Below the pieces are notes generated by a model. That model was not told where the DNA came from. It did not search any database and worked only from the letters and a program-made list of their open reading frames with translations. A stretch of DNA of 23,168 nt, taken from NCBI GenBank assembly GCA_036502085.1, contig DASXZD010000111.1:1-23168 (forward strand), in the 5' to 3' direction. Shown piece after piece: positions 1-7,797 of the stretch (position 1 is its first letter; each line of letters opens with the position of its first letter). The translations under genes and the position numbers were made by a program. This DNA is from PALSA-505 sp036502085. Lineage in GTDB: Bacteria; Actinomycetota; Actinomycetes; Streptosporangiales; Streptosporangiaceae.

Positions 1-23
1 CTACGCCGCGCTATGGTGCCCGC

Positions 24-1169
24 ATGGCCCAGCTCAGCCTTGGAGTACTGGCACACTCGCGCAAGCAGGACGAGCGGCGGCTGGCCATCCACCCGCAACA
101 TGTGGAGCGGATCGAGGTCGGCCTGCGGCAGCGGATCTATCTCGAGCACGGCTACGGCGAGCGGTTCGGCGTGCCCGATGAGCAGCTGGCGGGCCTGGTC
201 GCCGGGCTGCGCAGCCGGGCGGACCTGGTGGCCGGCTGCGACGTCATCCTGCTGCCCAAGCCGCTGCCGCCCGACCTCGCCGGGCTGCGCGAGGGCCAGG
301 TGCTCTGGGGCTGGCCGCACTGCGTTCAGGGCGAGGAGATCACTCAGCTGGCCATTGACCGGCGGCTGACCCTGATCGCGTTCGAGGCGATGAACCACCG
401 GTCCGACGACGGCTCGTTCAGCCTGCACGTCTTCCACAAGAACAACGAGCTGGCTGGCTACAGCTCGGTACTGCACGCCATGCAGCTGATCGGCATCACC
501 GGCGATTATGGCCGCCCGCTGCGCGCGGCGGTGATCAGCTTCGGCGCGACCGGCCGCGGCGCGGTGACCGCGCTCAACGCCACCGGCGTCAGCGACGTGC
601 ACATTCTCACCAGCCGGGACGTGGCCGCCGTGAGCGCGCCGATCCGGTCGGCCCGCATCATGCGGTTCGAGCGTGATCCCGGTAACCCGGGCCGGTGCCG
701 GCTGCTGTCCGACGACGGCCCGGTGCCGCTGGCGGCCTACCTCGCCGGGTTTGACATCGTGGTCAACTGCGTGTTCCAGCAGCCCGACGCGCCGCTGATG
801 TTCCTCACTGGCGACGACCTGGCCGCGTTCTCGCCCGGCAGCCTGATCGTCGACGTGTCGTGCGACGAGGGGATGGGCTTCAGCTGGGCGCGGCCCACGT
901 CGTTCGCCGACCCGATGTTCACCGTCGGCGACAACATCGGCTACTACGCCGTCGACCACAGCCCCTCGCTGCTGTGGAACTCGGCCAGCTGGGAGATCAG
1001 CGAAGCGCTCATGCCGTACCTGGCCACGGTGCTCGACGGCCCGCAGGCCTGGGACGCCGATCCGGTGATCAGGCGGGCCGTCGAGATCCGCGACGGCGTG
1101 ATCCGGAACCCGGAGATCCTCTCCTTCCAGCACCGCGCCCCGCAGTACCCGCATGCGCGGCTGCCCTAA
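24..1169 (+). CDS. N5-(carboxyethyl)ornithine synthase / alanine dehydrogenase-like oxidoreductase
   Basis: This 381-aa protein resembles the alanine dehydrogenase/transhydrogenase fold, most like the N5-(carboxyethyl)ornithine synthase branch, which reductively condenses pyruvate with the side-chain amine of ornithine using NADPH. The N-terminal half has the family's LLPKPL strand (residues 76-81) and a conserved FHKNNELAGYSSVLHAMQLIG stretch (about 138-158). A glycine-rich Rossmann loop, SFGATGRGAV, sits at about 172-181. The C-terminal part has the VDVSCDEGMGF and YYAVDHSPSLLW segments typical of this subfamily. An ATG 11 nt upstream is in another frame and gives only a nonsense product. 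No obvious partner gene is adjacent, because the next gene converges on it. Fold assignment is firm; the true substrate (ornithine, lysine or another amine) cannot be read from the sequence. Confidence 0.8.
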   Translation: MAQLSLGVLAHSRKQDERRLAIHPQHVERIEVGLRQRIYLEHGYGERFGVPDEQLAGLVAGLRSRADLVAGCDVILLPKPLPPDLAGLREGQVLWGWPHCVQGEEITQLAIDRRLTLIAFEAMNHRSDDGSFSLHVFHKNNELAGYSSVLHAMQLIGITGDYGRPLRAAVISFGATGRGAVTALNATGVSDVHILTSRDVAAVSAPIRSARIMRFERDPGNPGRCRLLSDDGPVPLAAYLAGFDIVVNCVFQQPDAPLMFLTGDDLAAFSPGSLIVDVSCDEGMGFSWARPTSFADPMFTVGDNIGYYAVDHSPSLLWNSASWEISEALMPYLATVLDGPQAWDADPVIRRAVEIRDGVIRNPEILSFQHRAPQYPHARLP

Positions 1170-1196
1170 CGCGACTGCCGTAACGCGGCCGCCGGG

Positions 1197-1646
1197 CTAC
1201 GCGACGGCGAACACGGCGCTGGCCTTGGCGACCGGCCGGCCGGCCACGTCAACGCGCCCGTCGGCGAAGGCCAGCGTGCGGCCAACCCGCATCACGGTCG
1301 CGCTCGCCTCGAGCCAGTCGCCGTCACGCGCGGCCGCCAGGTAATCGACGGTCAGGCTGACCGTGAGCAGGTTTGGAGTCGACGGCGTGCGGGCGCCGCA
1401 GTTGCGCCCGCAGACCACGTCGAGCAGCGCCGTCAGCACCGCGGCGTGCACGATGCCGCGGGCGTTGCAGTGCTCGGTGCGAGCCCGCAGCCCCAGCAGG
1501 ATGCCGCGCTCGCCGGTCATCGTGTAAACCGGCCCGATCAGGTCGAAGAACGGCCCGGTCCGTTCCGAAGGCTCGAACCCGGCCGGGACGGCTGTGCCCG
1601 TCGCGGCCGGGCTAGTCGCGTCGGTGCTGCTCACGTCGGGGTTCAT
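1197..1646 (-). CDS. PaaI-type hotdog-fold thioesterase
   Basis: A 149-aa single hotdog domain of the PaaI/YbgC-like acyl-CoA thioesterase group. The core HCNARGIVHAAVLTALLDVVCG matches the family pattern N-x2-G-x2-HGG-x3-ALAD, with Asp in the central helix as probable catalytic residue. Strands LTVSLTVDYL and LEASATVMRVGRTLAFADGRV complete the fold. An in-frame ATG lies 33 nt further upstream (1679). I prefer 1646 because CATACT, close to the actinobacterial -10 TANNNT, sits 6 nt before it, consistent with leaderless initiation. The gene converges on the carboxyethylornithine synthase-like gene and is divergent from the ATP-grasp gene. Its CoA substrate is unknown. Confidence 0.82.
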   Translation of the reverse strand: MNPDVSSTDATSPAATGTAVPAGFEPSERTGPFFDLIGPVYTMTGERGILLGLRARTEHCNARGIVHAAVLTALLDVVCGRNCGARTPSTPNLLTVSLTVDYLAAARDGDWLEASATVMRVGRTLAFADGRVDVAGRPVAKASAVFAVA

Positions 1647-1734
1647 CAGGCCAGTATGCCGCCGCGGTCTCGCGGGCACTGCCTGGGCCGCGGCCCTGCT
1701 GCCTGCCGCCCTGCTGGCCGCCCGGCGGGACCCG

Positions 1735-1740
1735 TAGCCT
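1735..1740 (+). promoter_or_regulatory. -10 box for the ATP-grasp/LLM operon, leaderless start
   Basis: TAGCCT fits the actinobacterial -10 pattern TANNNT. It ends exactly 7 nt before the GTG at 1748, and no Shine-Dalgarno sequence is visible between, so transcription probably begins at the start codon. No convincing -35 hexamer is seen. Confidence 0.45.
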
Positions 1741-1747
1741 GGCGGGT

Positions 1748-2716
1748 GTGCAGGTTCATGTGATCCACGAGAACCCGGACTGGTACGCGCCGCTGGCGGG
1801 CGCGTTCGACGCCGCGGGCGTGCCGCACCGCGAATGGCGGCTGGGCACCGGCCTGCTCGACCTGGACGAGCGGCCGCCGGACGGCGTGTTCTGGTCGCGG
1901 ATGAGCGCGTCCTCGCACACCCGGGGGCATCCGCACGCCAAGGACCAGGCGCGCGGCGTGCTGACCTGGCTGGAGAGCCACGGCCGCCGGGTGGTCAACG
2001 GTCGCCGCGTGCTCGAGCTGGAGGTGAGCAAGGCCGAGCAGCTGTCGCTGCTGCGCGCGGCCGGCTTCGACGTGCCGCGCACGCTGGCCGTGGCCGGCGC
2101 CGCCGGCCTGCATGCCGCCGCGCGCCGGCTGCCGGCCCCGTTCATCGGCAAGCACAACCAGGGCGGCAAGGGCGCCTCCGTGCGGCTGTTCGCCAGCCAC
2201 GACGAGTTCGACGCCTACCTGTCCTCGCCGGAGTACCTCGCCCCGGTGGACGGCATCACGCTGCTACAGGAGTACCTGCGGGCCGCGCAGCCTCGTATCA
2301 CCAGGGTCGAGATCGTCGGCGGCGAGTTCGTCTACGCGATCACCGCGGACACCGCGCGGGGCGGCTTCGAGCTGTGCCCGGCCGAGGCCTGCGCGGTGCC
2401 CCCCGGCGGCCCGGGTGACGGGGGGAGCGCCAGCGGCCAGGATGACGGCGAACTGTTCGCGATCAGGGCCGGCTTCGACCATCCGGTCATCGGGCGGTAC
2501 CTGGACTTCGCCCGGCGGCATGGCATCGAGATCGCCGGCTTCGAGTTCATTGAGACGGCGGACGGCCGGCTCGTCACCTACGACATCAACACCACCACGA
2601 ACTACAACCCCGCGGTCGAAGCCGCGGCGGTCCAGCCCGCGCTGCTCGCGGTCGCCCGGTTCTTCCGGGGCCTGCTGGCTACCGAAACGCGGCGACAGGA
2701 AAGGACGGCGGGCTAA
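1748..2716 (+). CDS. RimK-like ATP-grasp ligase
   Basis: A 322-aa ATP-grasp protein of the RimK/glutathione synthetase type, which uses ATP to form an acyl-phosphate and then an amide or peptide bond. The N-terminal domain (about 1-90) ends in SRMSASSHTRGHPHAKDQ. The lid region contains the VVNGRRVLELEVSKAEQLSLLRAAGFDVPRT stretch, and the ATP-binding strand has PFIGKHNQGGKGASVRLF (about 135-152). The metal-binding C-terminal part includes FEFIETADGRLVTYDINTTTNYN (about 266-288), with Glu/Asp/Asn in the positions of the Mg ligands. The stop TAA overlaps the next gene's ATG by one base (TAATG), so the two products are made together. The GTG start is supported by a -10 box 7 nt upstream. The ligated substrates are unknown. 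Confidence 0.85.
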   Translation: MQVHVIHENPDWYAPLAGAFDAAGVPHREWRLGTGLLDLDERPPDGVFWSRMSASSHTRGHPHAKDQARGVLTWLESHGRRVVNGRRVLELEVSKAEQLSLLRAAGFDVPRTLAVAGAAGLHAAARRLPAPFIGKHNQGGKGASVRLFASHDEFDAYLSSPEYLAPVDGITLLQEYLRAAQPRITRVEIVGGEFVYAITADTARGGFELCPAEACAVPPGGPGDGGSASGQDDGELFAIRAGFDHPVIGRYLDFARRHGIEIAGFEFIETADGRLVTYDINTTTNYNPAVEAAAVQPALLAVARFFRGLLATETRRQERTAG

Positions 2717-3732
2717 TGCGGTTTGGCTACTGGATGCCGATCTTCGGCGGCTGGCTGCGCAACGTGCCGGACGAGGACATGCCGGTCTCCTGGCCGTACC
2801 TTCGCGACCTCACGGTGGCCAGCGAGCGGCACGGCTTCGACCTCACGCTCATCGCCGAGCTCAGCCTCAACGACATCAAGGGCCACCATGCCCCGTCGAT
2901 GGACTGCTGGACGCTGGCCCCGGCGCTGGCCGCCGTCACCGAGCGCGTCGAGCTGATGCTGGCGGTCCGGCCCAACTATCATGCCCCGGCGCTGACCGCC
3001 AAGGCGCTGTCTACCCTGGACACGATCGCGCCGGGCCGGGTCTCGCTCAACGTCGTGTCCTCCTGGTGGCGTGACGAGGCGGCCCAGTACGGGGCGCCGT
3101 TCGACGAGCACGACGCCAGGTACGCCCGCACCCAGGAGTGGCTGGAGGTCATCGCGCGGCTGCTGCGCGAGGACACGGTCACGCACGACGGCGCGCTCTA
3201 CCAGCTGGCGGGCACCGTGCTCGAACCCAAGCCCAGCCAGATCCCGCCGGTCTACATGGGCGGCGAGTCACCCAAGGCGAAACAGATCATCAGCAGCCTC
3301 GCCGACGCGTACGTCATGCACGGCGACCCGCCGGACGTCATCGCGGGCAAGATCGCCGAGCTGAGCGCCCTGCGCGCCGAAACGGGCCGCCCGCCGCTGA
3401 GGTTCGGCGTGGCCGGCTACGTGATCTGCCGCGACACCGCCGCCGAGGCGGAGGCCGAGCTGGCCCGCATCCTGGACGTCCGCTCCTCGCCCGAGGCCTA
3501 CGCCTCCTATCAGGACTTCATCGCGGGCTCTCAGCTCGAGTCGCGCGTTTCGATCGAGGAATACAGCGTCTCCAACCGCGGCCTGCGCACCGGCCTGGTC
3601 GGCACGCCGGACCAGATCATCGACCGCCTGCGAGCCTACGAGCAGGCCGGAGTCGACCTGATGCTGCTCCAGTTCTCCCCCCAGCACGAAGAAATGGCCC
3701 GCTTCGGCCGCACCGTAATCAGCCGCTACTGA
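2716..3732 (+). CDS. LLM-class flavin-dependent monooxygenase (SsuD-like)
   Basis: A 338-aa bacterial luciferase-like (beta/alpha)8-barrel enzyme of the alkanesulfonate monooxygenase/SfnG type, which uses reduced FMN and O2. Characteristic segments are MRFGYWMPIFGGW at the N-terminus, VELMLAVRPNYHAPALTAKALSTLDTIAPGR (about 77-107), LNVVSSWWRDEAAQYG (about 110-125), IPPVYMGGESPKAKQ (about 176-190) and the C-terminal GLVGTPDQIIDRLRAYEQAGVDLMLLQFSPQHEEM. Length is normal. The start codon overlaps the ATP-grasp stop codon, implying translational coupling and a shared pathway. No flavin reductase lies nearby, so reduced flavin must come from elsewhere. Neighbouring genes do not point to sulfonate uptake, so a role in oxidising a ligase product is as likely as sulfur scavenging. 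Confidence 0.87.
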   Translation: MRFGYWMPIFGGWLRNVPDEDMPVSWPYLRDLTVASERHGFDLTLIAELSLNDIKGHHAPSMDCWTLAPALAAVTERVELMLAVRPNYHAPALTAKALSTLDTIAPGRVSLNVVSSWWRDEAAQYGAPFDEHDARYARTQEWLEVIARLLREDTVTHDGALYQLAGTVLEPKPSQIPPVYMGGESPKAKQIISSLADAYVMHGDPPDVIAGKIAELSALRAETGRPPLRFGVAGYVICRDTAAEAEAELARILDVRSSPEAYASYQDFIAGSQLESRVSIEEYSVSNRGLRTGLVGTPDQIIDRLRAYEQAGVDLMLLQFSPQHEEMARFGRTVISRY

Positions 3733-3785
3733 CCCTGCTGACGCTGCCGTCGAGGTCGGCGGGCCATGATCCCGAAGACTTAGGT

Positions 3786-3817
3786 GTGCTAGCACGCACC
3801 TTTCGCTTCGCGATAAT
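3786..3817 (+). promoter_or_regulatory. Promoter with palindrome upstream of the TPR gene
   Basis: GATAAT at 3812-3817 is a good -10 hexamer about 25 nt before the ATG at 3843, which has GGGGAG (3828-3833) as ribosome binding site. The -35 position is occupied by a perfect 10-bp palindrome GTGCTAGCAC (3786-3795), possibly an operator. This makes the TPR gene a unit separate from the monooxygenase. Confidence 0.4.
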
Positions 3818-3842
3818 CGCGCCGGTCGGGGAGACTGGCGGC

Positions 3843-4271
3843 ATGGAGGTTGATCCAACTGCAGAAGCGGTGATCGCCCTGGCCGCCGAAGGGATGCGGT
3901 ACGAGGGAGATGGCGATGTCGCCGGGGCCATGGCTATCTATGAGCGTGCGCTGGCTCTCGCCGAGGGCGATCATGCGCAGTGCGTCGCTGCTCATTTCAT
4001 GGCCCGGCATCGCCTGGACCCGGCCGAGGAGCTCAGCTGGAACCTGCGGGCGCTGGAACTCGCCCGCGCGGTGGGAGACGACCGGGTGGCCGAGTACTTC
4101 GCCAGCTTCCTGGGCTGCGTAGGGCTTTCGTATGAACGCCTGGGCGAGCCCGCGCAGGCTAGACCGTATCTGGAGGAAGCGCGGCTGTGGCTGACCGATG
4201 TCCGCCCTGGTGAGTACCGGGACGGCGTGGAGAAGGACATCGTGGAGGCACTCGGCCGGGTGTCCCGCTGA
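3843..4271 (+). CDS. Small tetratricopeptide-repeat protein
   Basis: A 142-aa soluble protein made almost entirely of TPR-like helix pairs. About residues 8-40 form AAEGMRYEGDGDVAGAMAIYERALALAEGD, a near-canonical TPR; a second pair covers about 46-80; and LGCVGLSYERLGEPAQARPYLEEARLWL (about 93-121) is a third. There is no signal peptide, membrane segment or catalytic domain, so it is presumably an adaptor for protein-protein contacts. The ATG start has a GGGGAG ribosome binding site 9 nt upstream and a GATAAT -10 box, so the long open frame that continues upstream inside the monooxygenase gene is not used. Partner and role are unknown. Confidence 0.7.
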   Translation: MEVDPTAEAVIALAAEGMRYEGDGDVAGAMAIYERALALAEGDHAQCVAAHFMARHRLDPAEELSWNLRALELARAVGDDRVAEYFASFLGCVGLSYERLGEPAQARPYLEEARLWLTDVRPGEYRDGVEKDIVEALGRVSR

Positions 4272-4414
4272 CGGCGGCGCAATTGCGTGAGACGTTCCCG
4301 CGGAAGCGCGTAGCCGTTATGACGTCGCTGACGGACTCCCGCCTCGGCGGCCGGACTAGCTGACCAGGCGCGTCACTCCCTATGCGCAGCTTCCCGGCCG
4401 CGCCGGGGTGGTGG

Positions 4415-4557
4415 TCATCCAGCTATGGCTTGCCAGCCCTCCGCCAGGGTTCCCAGGGGCTGGTAGCCGACCGCCTGGCAGCTGGCGGCCGCCGGGCAGG
4501 AGACGCCGAGCAGGTCATTGCTGGCCGTGCCGGCCGGGTTCGGGGCGCTCTGGATCG
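4415..4557 (-). pseudogene. Remnant of an actinobacterial Cys-repeat (SCxAVG) surface protein
   Basis: Between the TPR gene and the MFS gene the minus strand encodes, in one open frame ending at TGA 4415-4417, a peptide containing SAPNPAG, LLGVSCPAAASCQAVGY and TLAEGW. These match one unit of the long secreted repeat proteins common in soil actinomycetes, whose units read roughly PNPAG..L.GVSC....SC.AVG......LAE.WNG. There is no start codon in frame and the rest of the gene is missing, so this is a decayed 3' end. The rest of the 4272-4574 gap shows nothing else I can support. Confidence 0.6.
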
Positions 4558-4574
4558 TATGGCGGAGGGCGCTC

Positions 4575-5936
4575 TCAGTCGGCCGGCCCGGCGAGTGCGG
4601 GGTCGGCGGCCGGGTCCGCCGCGGGCGGATCGGCCTGGCCGGCGTTCATCCCGTCGATGATCGCCCGGATGAGGCCCGGCCGCCACAGCGCGGTGACCGC
4701 CATGATCACCAGCAGCAGGCCGGCCGCGCCCGCGGTGGTCGCGCCGATTCCGATCTGGTCGATGACCGGTCCCTGGACGAGCGACCCGACCGGATAGGCC
4801 ACGCCGAGCGCGACCAGGAAGAAGCTGAGCACCCGGCCCCGGTACGCGGCCGGGGCCCGCAACTGGACGACGGTCGACAGCCCGGACAGCACGCCGATGT
4901 AGATCAGCCCGACGGCGAACAGCGTGACCGCGCCCGCCCATGGCGCCTGCGAGGCGCTGTAGACGACCAGCGTCACCGGAAGCAGGGCCAGGCTGCCGGC
5001 CAGCAGCCGGCCGCGGCCCAGCCAGGTCGCCAGCGGGGCGATGCACAGCGCGCCGGTCACCGCGCCCGCGCCCTGGGCCGTGGTGAGCAGGGCCGTCGTC
5101 TGCGCGACCGCCCGCGCGCCGCCGTGCGTCAGGTGGTGGGCCATCACCGGGACCAGCGCGATGAACGGCGAGGCGGTCAGGGCGACGACCGCGATCGTGA
5201 CGATGGCCGCCCAGCAGGACCGCTCGCGCCTGGCTGCCGTGAAGCCCGAGCGCAGCGAGGCGAGCAGCCTGTCCGACTTGCCGCTCGGCGGCGCCAGGCG
5301 CACGAAGGCCAGAGCCAGCACGATCGCGAGGAACGACACGGCGTTGGCCGCGAACGCCGCCGGGTACCCGAACGCGGCCACTGCCGCACCGGCCAGCGCC
5401 GGCCCGACGATGCGGCCCAGGTTGAACTGCGCCGAGTTCAGCGAGATCGCGGCCAGGAACTCAGGCTCGGGCACCAGATCCGGCAGGATCGCCTGCTGGA
5501 ACGGCCCGATCAGGGCCGAGGCCGAGCCCTGCAGGGTAACCAGCGCCACCAGCGCGCCCGGGTTGTCGTGGCCGGCCGCTACCAGCACGCCGATCACGGC
5601 CGCGGCCGCCGCGGCGACCAGGTTGCCGAGCGCGAGCACCGGCCGGCGCGGCAGCCGGTCTGCCAGCGCCCCGCCCACCGGCGACAGCACGCCGATCGGC
5701 AGGAACGCGCCGGCGGCGACGAGCACCGCCCAGGTCGCGTTGCCGGTGTCGGAGATGACCAGCGCGCCGACGGCGACCGTCTGCATCCAGGATCCGACGG
5801 TGGAGACCAGCCCCGCGGTCCACAGCAGCGCGAAGCTGCGGTGCCGGAACGGCTGCAGTGAGGCCAGGCCGCGGACTTGTTGTGCGGTGATCAGCCCTCC
5901 CCGACGCCTGCGCGCGCACTGCTGGCGGCGCTCCAA
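4575..5936 (-). CDS. MFS transporter (EntS/MFS_3-like exporter)
   Basis: A 453-aa integral membrane protein with about twelve hydrophobic segments and the usual pattern of MFS_3/EntS-like drug or siderophore exporters. The N-terminal signature is PFRHRSFALLWTAGLVSTVGSWMQTVAVGALVI, followed by the motif-A loop GGALADRLPRRPVLALGN between helices 2 and 3. ILPDLVPEPEFLAAISLNSAQFNLGRIVGPALAG (about 170-204) is characteristic of this subfamily. A central cytoplasmic loop is basic (FTAARRERS). The C-terminus ends in a low-complexity Ala/Asp/Pro tail (ADPPAADPAADP). The start is uncertain: TTG at 5936 opens the frame, but homologues usually begin close to the LQPFRHRSF segment, and a CTG at 5894 directly after GGGGAGGG is an alternative. 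Substrate unknown. Confidence 0.82.
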   Translation of the reverse strand: MERRQQCARRRRGGLITAQQVRGLASLQPFRHRSFALLWTAGLVSTVGSWMQTVAVGALVISDTGNATWAVLVAAGAFLPIGVLSPVGGALADRLPRRPVLALGNLVAAAAAAVIGVLVAAGHDNPGALVALVTLQGSASALIGPFQQAILPDLVPEPEFLAAISLNSAQFNLGRIVGPALAGAAVAAFGYPAAFAANAVSFLAIVLALAFVRLAPPSGKSDRLLASLRSGFTAARRERSCWAAIVTIAVVALTASPFIALVPVMAHHLTHGGARAVAQTTALLTTAQGAGAVTGALCIAPLATWLGRGRLLAGSLALLPVTLVVYSASQAPWAGAVTLFAVGLIYIGVLSGLSTVVQLRAPAAYRGRVLSFFLVALGVAYPVGSLVQGPVIDQIGIGATTAGAAGLLLVIMAVTALWRPGLIRAIIDGMNAGQADPPAADPAADPALAGPAD

Positions 5937-5961
5937 AAGGTATCAAGTCCGCGGATGCCGG

Positions 5962-5967
5962 TAATAT
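5962..5967 (+). promoter_or_regulatory. -10 box for the SemiSWEET gene
   Basis: TAATAT is an AT-rich -10 hexamer in GC-rich DNA. Transcription would begin at about 5974, just after the GTG at 5972. This argues against that early start and for the ATG at 6050, leaving a leader of about 75 nt. Confidence 0.35.
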
Positions 5968-6049
5968 TGCCGTGGTCGTGCTTGCGCCCCTCACCAGACC
6001 GCTGGCGAGCACGACCCAGACGGCCAGGGCGCCGCATCAAAGGACCCCG

Positions 6050-6313
6050 ATGGCCGAAGCCGTGCTCGCAGTCGCCGCCTCATCCTGGGGCGTGCTGATG
6101 GGAATCGCGCCGATCCTGCAGATCCGCCGGATGCTCCGCGAACGGTCATCCCGCGACGTGTCCGTGGGCTACTTCCTGATCCTGCTGGCCGGATTCGTGC
6201 TCTGGGCCTGCTACGGCGTGGCCGCGGGGAATCTGGCGCTGGTGATCCCCAACGTCGTCTCGCTGATCGTCGGGACCGCGGCGGTCATCGTCACCATCAG
6301 GCTGCGCCGCTGA
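6050..6313 (+). CDS. SemiSWEET (PQ-loop) small-molecule transporter
   Basis: An 87-aa protein with three hydrophobic helices, the size and layout of a bacterial SemiSWEET half-transporter that works as a homodimer. Helix 1 runs into GIAPILQIRRMLRERSSRDVSVGYF, the family's PQ-loop region, where the usual Pro-Gln is replaced by Pro-Ile. Helix 2 is FLILLAGFVLWACYGVAAG, and helix 3 contains LVIPNVVSLIVGTAAVIV with the conserved Pro-Asn pair that lines the sugar pocket. I start it at ATG 6050 because AAAGGA lies 5 nt upstream and the length then fits the family; a GTG at 5972 would add a non-hydrophobic 26-aa extension. SemiSWEETs carry sugars, but the substrate here is not known. Confidence 0.8.
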   Translation: MAEAVLAVAASSWGVLMGIAPILQIRRMLRERSSRDVSVGYFLILLAGFVLWACYGVAAGNLALVIPNVVSLIVGTAAVIVTIRLRR

Positions 6314-6332
6314 CGGAGTAACGTGTGGCCGC

Positions 6333-7223
6333 GTGGCAACCGAACCCGCAGTGCGGCCGAGGCGGCGCATCAACCTGACCTGGGTGCTGGGCCTGGCGGC
6401 GGCCGGCCTGCTGACGTCGGCGTGCGGCGCGGGCAGCGCGGCGCCCGCCCAGGCAGCGGACCCGCACCAGACGCCGGCCCGGCACCAGAGTACGGTGGCG
6501 GCGCGCCCGGCCACGTCCGCTAGCACTAGGCCGGCCAGCACGGCCCCCAGCGCGCCGGTCCGGCCGCCGCTGGCCGGGGTCGTCGTCGGCATCGACCCTG
6601 GGCACAACGGCGGCAACTTCACCGATCCGTCCTTCCTCGGCCAGCAGATCTGGAACGGCCGGGAGGAGGAGGACTGCGACACCACCGGCACCGAGACCGA
6701 CGGCGGCTACACCGAGGTGCAGTACAACTTCAACGTGGCCGGCTACCTGCGCGCCGACCTGCTGCGCGACGGCGCCAGGGTGGTGATGACGCGGACCAGC
6801 AACCGCGGTCTCGGGCCGTGCGTCAACCGGCGGGCCCAGATCATCGACGACGCGCACGCCAGCGTGGCCATCGACATCCACGCGGACGGCGCGCCGACCT
6901 CAGGACGCGGCTTCGCCGTGCTCGAGCCGGTCGCGGACGGGTCTAACGACCGGGTGATCACCTCGTCGGGGCGGCTCGGCGGCGACGTGCGGGCGGCCAT
7001 GCTGGCCGGCACGCCGATGCCGGTCAGCAACTATGACGGGGTGGACGGGATCACCCATCGCGACGACCTCGCCGGGCTCAACCTCACCACCGTCCCCAAG
7101 GTGCTGATCGAGTGCGGCAACATGCGTAACCCCACCGACGCCCGGCTGCTGACCTCGGCCGGCTTCCAGCAGCAGGTGGCGCGGGCGCTGGCCGCCGCGA
7201 TGATCCGCTTCCTGGGCCAGTAG
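6333..7223 (+). CDS. Secreted N-acetylmuramoyl-L-alanine amidase (Amidase_3)
   Basis: A 296-aa exported zinc amidase that cleaves between MurNAc and the stem peptide of peptidoglycan. Residues 1-31 form a signal peptide (RPRRR, hydrophobic helix, then LLTSAC). The Cys at 31 makes it a likely lipoprotein, although Thr at -3 is an imperfect lipobox. A flexible Ala/Pro/Thr/Ser linker runs to about 82. The catalytic domain carries the four expected residues: His91 (IDPGHNGGN), Glu128 (GGYTEVQYNF), His183 (AIDIHADG) and the catalytic Glu260 (VLIECGNMRN). The GTG start is preceded at 8 nt by TAACGT, a possible -10. Cell division or wall turnover is the likely role. It lies only 20 bp after the SemiSWEET gene and could be read through from it. 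Confidence 0.88.
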   Translation: MATEPAVRPRRRINLTWVLGLAAAGLLTSACGAGSAAPAQAADPHQTPARHQSTVAARPATSASTRPASTAPSAPVRPPLAGVVVGIDPGHNGGNFTDPSFLGQQIWNGREEEDCDTTGTETDGGYTEVQYNFNVAGYLRADLLRDGARVVMTRTSNRGLGPCVNRRAQIIDDAHASVAIDIHADGAPTSGRGFAVLEPVADGSNDRVITSSGRLGGDVRAAMLAGTPMPVSNYDGVDGITHRDDLAGLNLTTVPKVLIECGNMRNPTDARLLTSAGFQQQVARALAAAMIRFLGQ

Positions 7224-7267
7224 CCGCGCCACGCTGGACTGTTAGCCGGCACTGTTAACCGGCACGG

Positions 7268-7756
7268 CTAGCCGGGCAGGTTGGCCTCGATGGCCGCGGT
7301 CAGGTCCGGGTCGTCGGGCGTAGTGCGGGGCCGGAACCGGGCGATCGGCTTGCCGTCGGGCGCGACCAGGAACTTCTCGAAGTTCCACTGCACGTCGCCG
7401 GCCTCGCCGCCGGCGTCGGCCAGCTCGGTCAGCTCCGCGTAGACCGGGTGTCGCCCCGGGCCGTTCACCTCGATCTTCTCGAACATCGGGAAGCTGACCC
7501 CGTAGGTCGTCGAGCAGAACTCCTGGATCTCCTCGGCGGTGCCGGGCTCCTGGCCGCCGAACTGGTTGCACGGGAACCCGACGACCGCGAACCCGCGGCC
7601 TGCGTACTGCTCGTGCAACTGCTCCAGCCCGGTGTACTGCGGCGTCAGCCCGCACTGCGAGGCGACATTGACCACGAGCAGCGTCTTGCCGGCCAGGTCG
7701 CCGAGCGATGCGGGCTGGCCGGCCAGCGTCTTGAGGGGGATGTCATGCACGGTCAC
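7268..7756 (-). CDS. Glutathione peroxidase family thiol peroxidase (2-Cys type)
   Basis: A 162-aa cytosolic peroxidase of the GPx/BsaA family. The peroxidatic site is NVASQCGLTPQY with Cys35 (not selenocysteine). The other catalytic-tetrad residues are visible as Gln69 in FPCNQFGGQEPG and Trp124-Asn125 in WNFEKFLV. Cys81 lies 46 residues after Cys35, the same spacing as the resolving cysteine of thioredoxin-dependent GPx enzymes. The protein therefore probably uses thioredoxin rather than glutathione, which actinomycetes lack. The GTG start has a strong ribosome binding site (GGAGG, 9 nt upstream). It lies 41 bp downstream of the Rieske oxygenase gene in the same direction and may be cotranscribed. 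Confidence 0.92.
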   Translation of the reverse strand: MTVHDIPLKTLAGQPASLGDLAGKTLLVVNVASQCGLTPQYTGLEQLHEQYAGRGFAVVGFPCNQFGGQEPGTAEEIQEFCSTTYGVSFPMFEKIEVNGPGRHPVYAELTELADAGGEAGDVQWNFEKFLVAPDGKPIARFRPRTTPDDPDLTAAIEANLPG

Positions 7757-7797
7757 GTCGGTGTTCCTCCGCGGTCAGATGGCGAACCTGGGCCCGG

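Noticed and set aside
4518..5861. 447-codon plus-strand open frame opposite the MFS gene
   Set aside because: Low-complexity Arg/Asp/Gly-rich translation; the minus strand encodes an evident 12-helix transporter.
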